Part shown: piece by piece, positions 7,581 through 10,913 of the stretch
Layout: each line of letters begins with the position of its first letter
Numbering within the stretch: the stretch's first letter is position 1
Source: an uncultured Actinoplanes sp.
Lineage (GTDB): Bacteria; Actinomycetota; Actinomycetes; Mycobacteriales; Micromonosporaceae
DNA length: 10,913 nucleotides
Assembly: GCA_934667465.1 (NCBI GenBank)
Contig: CAKUMG010000109.1
Location: 1 to 10,913 of the forward strand
Direction of reading: 5' to 3'
Notes under the pieces: model-generated
The model's database searches: none
Seen by the model: the letters and a program-made list of their open reading frames with translations, nothing else
What the model was told of the DNA's origin: nothing
Made by a program: the position numbers and the translations under genes

Positions 7581-8792
7581 TCAGGAGCTCCTTGGAAATT
7601 GTTCGGCCAGGCCGTCCAGGCCGACGAGCGGCTCGGACAGCAGGTCACGGATGGCGTGGTCGCGGCGGGTCAGCGCGTCCCGCTGGGCGGGGGTGAGCGG
7701 GATCCACGGTGGCGGCGGGGGTGCGAGCCGCGGGGTGAGCAGGCGGCCGCCGACGTACGTGGCCTCGTTGCGCAGCCGCAGCGGCGAGCGGCGGGTCTGG
7801 CGGTGGGCGTCGACGACCTCGAAGCTGCCCTCCTCGACGCGGAAGACGGCCAGGTCGGCGGGCGCGCCCGGGGTGATCGTGCCGCCGGGCAGGCCGAGCG
7901 CGCGGGCCGGGTGCAGCGTGGCCGCGTCGAGCGCGTCGGGCAGGGTGACGCCGATCGCGAGCATCTTGGCGATCGTGGTGGGCAGGTCGAAGACGGGCCC
8001 GTGCAGGGAGCGGGCATGCAGGTCGGTCGAGATCGTGTACGCGGTCAGGCCGGCCGCGAGCTGCGCCTCCGCCACGTCGAACGCGAAACCGCCGGAGCCG
8101 TGCCCGAGGTCGAACAGCACGCCGCGGCGGTGCGCGTCGGCGGCCGCAGCCCCGAGCGGGGAGGCGATGCCGCTGGCGCAGTGGGTCACGATGTCGCCGG
8201 GGCGGAGCAGGGCGAGCACCTTGTCGAGCGCGGGCGGTGCGGTGCCGATGTGCGTCATGACCGGGACGCCGCACGCCTCGGCGACCCGCAGGCCGCGGCG
8301 CAGCGGTTCGGTGCCGTTGCCGCCCACGGTCTCGCGGTCGATGCGGACCTTGATGCCGCGTACGAGATCGCGGTTGGCCCTGATGGTCTCCACGGCCAGG
8401 TCGACGTCGCAGTTGGCCAGGTCGCGGCTCTCCCCCGTGCGCCCAGCGAGGCCCACGGCGGAGATGTTGAGCAGCGCGGGAATGCGTACATCCGATTTTT
8501 CCGACACAAGCCGGAGACCCGCGAGCGTGTACGCACCCGCGGAGCCCGCATCGACCCACGTGGTCACGCCGGTACGCCAGGCGACCGGCCCCGGATCGAT
8601 CCCCCAGTAGCCGGGGCCGACAGGGGTATGCAGGTCGATGAGGCCCGGAGTGACGAGCCTGCCGGCCACATCGACGACAACGGCACCGGAGAGATCGGCA
8701 CCCACAGCGGCAATTTGTCCGTTGTGGACGGCTACGTCGGTGACACCGTGGCCGTGCACGTCGCCGCCACGTAAGACGAGGTCATAGATCAT
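7581..8792 (-). CDS. Amidohydrolase-superfamily deacylase, COG3964 (Atu3266-like) type
   Basis: This is a 403-residue TIM-barrel metallohydrolase, often annotated as dihydroorotase or as amidohydrolase/deacetylase. Characterised COG3964 members cleave acyl groups from D-configured substrates such as acetyl-(R)-mandelate. Marks seen: VTPGLIDLHTPVGPGYWGID (48-67), GVTTWVDAGSAGAYTL (75-90), bridging Lys148 in GIKVRID, metal His181 (VMTHIG), His204 (VTHCASG) and catalytic Asp257 (ISTDLHA). The HxH motif on strand 1 is altered: His55 is kept but position 57 is Pro (CAT ACC CCT), so one usual metal ligand is missing. The ATG at 8792 begins the canonical MIYDLVLRGG and overlaps the regulator stop by 4 bp (ATGA). 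The last 45 residues (PRLAPPPPPW onward) are a loose extension. RidA follows after 1 bp. Family is sure; whether it is active is not. Confidence 0.9.
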   Translation of the reverse strand: MIYDLVLRGGDVHGHGVTDVAVHNGQIAAVGADLSGAVVVDVAGRLVTPGLIDLHTPVGPGYWGIDPGPVAWRTGVTTWVDAGSAGAYTLAGLRLVSEKSDVRIPALLNISAVGLAGRTGESRDLANCDVDLAVETIRANRDLVRGIKVRIDRETVGGNGTEPLRRGLRVAEACGVPVMTHIGTAPPALDKVLALLRPGDIVTHCASGIASPLGAAAADAHRRGVLFDLGHGSGGFAFDVAEAQLAAGLTAYTISTDLHARSLHGPVFDLPTTIAKMLAIGVTLPDALDAATLHPARALGLPGGTITPGAPADLAVFRVEEGSFEVVDAHRQTRRSPLRLRNEATYVGGRLLTPRLAPPPPPWIPLTPAQRDALTRRDHAIRDLLSEPLVGLDGLAEQFPRSS

Positions 8793-10084
8793 GCCGGGTC
8801 CAGCGCGGCGGTGATGGCGAGCCGGTAGAGCCGGGTGGGCCGGCCCTTGCGGTGCACCTGGGAGCTGCCGTCGGCGATCGCGAGCCGCGACGTGCTGAGC
8901 TTGCGGATCAGCCGGCGGCCGCTGGGGTCGGTGATGCCGAGCGAGCGGGCCAGGTCGCTCGGGGAGACCGGGCGGCCGCCGAGGTGGCGCTCGATCGCGG
9001 CGAGCCGGGACAGGGTGGCGGGGCTGAGCCCGACCCGGCCGGCGAGCGCCTCGATGTCGCCGTGCTCGCGGTAGGTGTAGGCGAGCGGTACGCCGGTGGC
9101 GCCCATCGGGCCGATCATCATGCCGTTGTCGGAGATCAGGTAGGCGCCCGGGTCCGCGTCCTGCTCGGCGCGGGCGGCGGCGCGCTCGGCGAGGGCGACG
9201 CAGAGGCGGGCGGAGGCGCCGAGCCCGAAGCCGGCGACCGCGCGCACGCCGAGGGTGTCGCGCGCCTCGGCGAGCACGGGCAGGCCGACCCACTGATGGG
9301 TGACCGCCTCGAAGAGGGCCGCGTGCGCGAAGACGACCACGCCGCGGCGGCCCCGGTTGTCGATCCATGCGTCGGCGAACTCCGGCGTGTTGACCAGCAG
9401 CTGGTGCAGGCCGGTCAGGGCGCGTTCCTCCACCGGGTCGGCGACGAGGAAGACGCCCGCGGCGAAGCGCTGCCCGTCGGCCCGCTTGTTGCGCACCCGC
9501 AGGGCCAGTTCGTGCAGGTCGGCGCGGATGGTGCCCGCGGTGGCGAGCGCGTTGAGCACGGCCACCTGCCCGTCGAGGGCGGCGGCGACGCCGGTGCGGA
9601 CGCTGATCACGTACGGGGCGCCGGTGGCGGCCAGCTGCGCGCGGTGGAACGCGACGACGTCGGCGATCGGCTGCTCGGGGTCGAACGGCAGGCTCGCGAT
9701 GGAGCCGCGGTCCAGGTCGAGCGCGCTCGCCACCTCGTCCACGGTCTCCTGGGCGAACGTGTCGATGCTGACCGGGGTGGCGGGCCAGCCGTTGCCGCGC
9801 GCCCGGGACCAGGCCAGCGCGAGGTCGAGGGCGGCCGAGCGGGTGACGGCGACGGGCAGGTCCTCGGGGAGCAGGTCACGGGAGCGCGCGTACGGGACCA
9901 GCCCGAGCAGCAACCCGTCGAGCCGGTCCGCGTTCAGCAGCCCGGCGACGCGCCCGCGGATCTGGTCCTCGCGTTCGTAGACGGCCCACGCGAACGTCAC
10001 CCCGGTCAGCGTGCGCGCGGCCTCCTCGAAGCGGGCGCGATGGCCGGCGTGCAGCACCAGGCCGATCGTCATCACCGCGGGCAC
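8789..10084 (-). CDS. Transcriptional regulator: ligand-sensing N-domain, GGDEF-like domain, C-terminal winged HTH
   Basis: This 431-residue protein starts at GTG 10084, chosen because AGGAG lies five bases upstream; the ATG at 10072 would be 17 bases from it. Residues about 5-210 look like an alpha/beta sensor domain (DRLDGLLLGLVPYARSRDLL resembles PrpR-N or periplasmic-binding-like folds). Residues about 247-327 look like a divergent GGDEF/GTP-cyclohydrolase-III fold: RGVVVFAHAALFEAVTHQ, then VRAVAGFGLGASA and AYLISDNGMMIGPMG. There is no GGDEF signature, so cyclase activity is not expected. The C-terminal part (about 350-422) is a winged helix-turn-helix: LSRLAAIERHLGGRPVSPSD, then RSLGITDPSGRRLIRKLSTS, with a basic wing HRKGRPTRLYRL. 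It leads the operon with the amidohydrolase and RidA and faces the divergent PLP-enzyme gene, so it probably controls both. Not a regulator family I can name. Confidence 0.8.
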   Translation of the reverse strand: MPAVMTIGLVLHAGHRARFEEAARTLTGVTFAWAVYEREDQIRGRVAGLLNADRLDGLLLGLVPYARSRDLLPEDLPVAVTRSAALDLALAWSRARGNGWPATPVSIDTFAQETVDEVASALDLDRGSIASLPFDPEQPIADVVAFHRAQLAATGAPYVISVRTGVAAALDGQVAVLNALATAGTIRADLHELALRVRNKRADGQRFAAGVFLVADPVEERALTGLHQLLVNTPEFADAWIDNRGRRGVVVFAHAALFEAVTHQWVGLPVLAEARDTLGVRAVAGFGLGASARLCVALAERAAARAEQDADPGAYLISDNGMMIGPMGATGVPLAYTYREHGDIEALAGRVGLSPATLSRLAAIERHLGGRPVSPSDLARSLGITDPSGRRLIRKLSTSRLAIADGSSQVHRKGRPTRLYRLAITAALDPA

Positions 10085-10159
10085 GCGTTCTCCTCTGGAG
10101 GTTCGTAAGTGGTCCGTAGTAGCTTCCACACAAAGCTTCCACCGGTCAAGGGAGGGAAC
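10085..10159. promoter_or_regulatory. Divergent control region with direct repeat AGCTTCCAC
   Basis: These 75 bp separate the regulator and the PLP-enzyme gene and must hold both promoters. AGCTTCCACA (10121-10130) and AGCTTCCACC (10134-10143) are direct repeats with 13-bp spacing, a plausible operator for the adjacent regulator. On the minus strand TTGACC (10149-10144) could be a -35 box, but no convincing -10 follows, and no clear plus-strand boxes are seen. The GC content here is lower than in the flanking genes. Confidence 0.4.
10086..10096 (-). promoter_or_regulatory. Shine-Dalgarno fixing the regulator start
   Basis: The minus strand reads CAGAGGAGAACGC directly before the GTG at 10084. 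The AGGAG at ideal spacing selects this GTG over the in-frame GTG and ATG 9-12 bases downstream. Confidence 0.6.
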
Positions 10160-10913
10160 ATGCTCGACTGGCGGGCGAAGGGATTCTGGCTGCCCGAGGG
10201 CGAGGTGAGCGCCGCGGAGTTCGCCGCCGCGCGGCACACGCTCTTCGACGGATCGTTCACCTGGCCACTGCTGGTGGTCAGGGACTCGGCGGTGCGGGCG
10301 AACATCGCCACCATGGCGGCCTACGCGGAGCGGCACGGGTTCTCGTTCGCCCCGCACGCCAAGACGACGATGGCGCCCACGCTGCTGCGGGCGCAGCTCG
10401 AGGCGGGTGCGTGGGCGCTGACCGTGGCGACGGCGAACCAGGCGCTGGTCCTGCGCAGGCTCGGCGTGCCCCGGGTGGTGATCGCGAACGAGGTCCTGGA
10501 CCCGACGGCGTTGCGCTGGCTGTCGGCGGAGGCGGCGCGCGGCTGGGAGGTGATGATCCAGGTCGACTCGGTCGCCGGGGTGGAGGCGGTGCGGGCCGCG
10601 GGCGGGCTTCCGGTGCTGGTCGAGATCGGTCACGACGGCGGGCGGACGGGGTGCCGGACGGTTGCCGAGGCCGTGGCCGTCGGGCGGGCCGCCGGGCCGC
10701 TGCTGGCCGGCGTCACCGCGTACGAGGGAGGTCTGCGCTCTCAAAAGGAAGTCGACGCGTTCCTCGCCGTGCAGGTCGCCGTCACCAGGGAACTAAGCGA
10801 GCTCCTCCCGCCGGAAGTCATCGTTTCCGCAGGTGGGAGCGCCTGGTTCGACCGGGTGATCGCCGCGCTGGAGGGGCAGTGGCTGCCGGGGCACACCGTA
10901 CGGGCGGTGCTGC
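10160..10913 (+). CDS. Fold-III PLP enzyme, D-serine dehydratase / D-threonine aldolase family (partial, 3' end outside window)
   Basis: The frame is open from ATG 10160 to the window end: 251 residues of an expected roughly 400. The alanine-racemase-type TIM barrel is visible. WPLLVVRDSAVRANIATMA (35-53) is followed by FAPHAKTTM with the Schiff-base Lys68. VTVATANQA-like strands (LTVATANQALVLRRLGV, 87-103), VEIGHDGGRTGCR (154-166), GVTAYEGG (184-191) and VSAGGSAWFD (222-231) match the amino-acid deaminase/aldolase group. Members dehydrate D-serine or split beta-hydroxy-D-amino acids; the C-terminal domain that holds the Zn/metal His-Cys site lies beyond the window, so the exact reaction cannot be set. 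The Shine-Dalgarno GGAGGG at 10151-10156 supports the start. It is transcribed away from the regulator-amidohydrolase-RidA operon and probably belongs to the same pathway. Confidence 0.9.
   Translation, partial: MLDWRAKGFWLPEGEVSAAEFAAARHTLFDGSFTWPLLVVRDSAVRANIATMAAYAERHGFSFAPHAKTTMAPTLLRAQLEAGAWALTVATANQALVLRRLGVPRVVIANEVLDPTALRWLSAEAARGWEVMIQVDSVAGVEAVRAAGGLPVLVEIGHDGGRTGCRTVAEAVAVGRAAGPLLAGVTAYEGGLRSQKEVDAFLAVQVAVTRELSELLPPEVIVSAGGSAWFDRVIAALEGQWLPGHTVRAVL

Noticed and set aside
7551..8774. 407-codon plus-strand frame opposite the amidohydrolase
   Set aside because: Antisense shadow; the minus strand carries the conserved metal-ligand motifs and family length.
8793..9368. N-terminal extension of the amidohydrolase frame upstream of 8792
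   Set aside because: It runs inside the regulator gene in another frame, is Arg/Pro-rich, and the family start MIYDLVLRGG with the ATGA overlap is clear.
8852..10108. 418-codon plus-strand frame opposite the regulator
   Set aside because: Antisense shadow of a well-supported gene, with biased composition and no recognisable fold.
10085..10744. N-terminal extension of the regulator frame upstream of 10084
   Set aside because: It would run through the divergent intergenic region and antisense to the PLP-enzyme gene; AGGAG places the start at GTG 10084.

Overview
This is a GC-rich window with strong G/C bias at third codon positions and many GTG starts. That fits a high-GC actinomycete. Gene content (AspRS of the mycobacterial/actinobacterial type, a ComB-like protein, short GTG-initiated overlapping genes) would suit Micromonosporaceae or a relative, but the genus is a guess. 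Nearly everything is transcribed from the minus strand; only the two edges carry plus-strand genes.

Left part (1-4181). A broken SMI1/KNR4-like gene enters from the left edge and runs tail-to-tail into an NAD(P)-binding RmlD-like reductase. That reductase starts 3 bp after the stop of aspS (aspartyl-tRNA synthetase), so the two are probably co-transcribed. The AspRS has the residues typical of the non-discriminating form that also charges tRNA-Asn with Asp. Upstream of aspS lies a single-pass membrane protein whose reading frame appears to be broken by one missing base. Upstream of that is a 57-codon gene that overlaps the end of a ComB-family phosphatase gene.

Middle part (4162-7193). The comB-like gene is preceded by an unusual cluster of about 30-bp repeats. 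These tie together the stop codon of a coiled-coil gene, a tiny ORF and the comB start codon. The coiled-coil gene overlaps a two-TM membrane protein gene by 4 bp (GTGA), so the two probably act together. A stand-alone hemerythrin-like di-iron protein follows, with strong hairpins on both sides.

Right part (7154-10913). This is the most coherent functional unit. A divergent 75-bp control region separates a plus-strand fold-III PLP enzyme of the D-serine dehydratase/D-threonine aldolase family (cut by the window edge) from a minus-strand operon of regulator, COG3964-type amidohydrolase and RidA-family deaminase. The operon genes are packed with a 4-bp overlap and a 1-bp gap, and it ends at a perfect 12-bp hairpin. 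The logic suggests use of N-acylated or otherwise derivatised D-amino acids: deacylation, PLP-dependent dehydration to an enamine, and enamine clean-up by RidA, under an unfamiliar regulator with a GGDEF/GTP-cyclohydrolase-III-like segment. The amidohydrolase lacks one canonical metal-ligand histidine, which makes its activity an open question.
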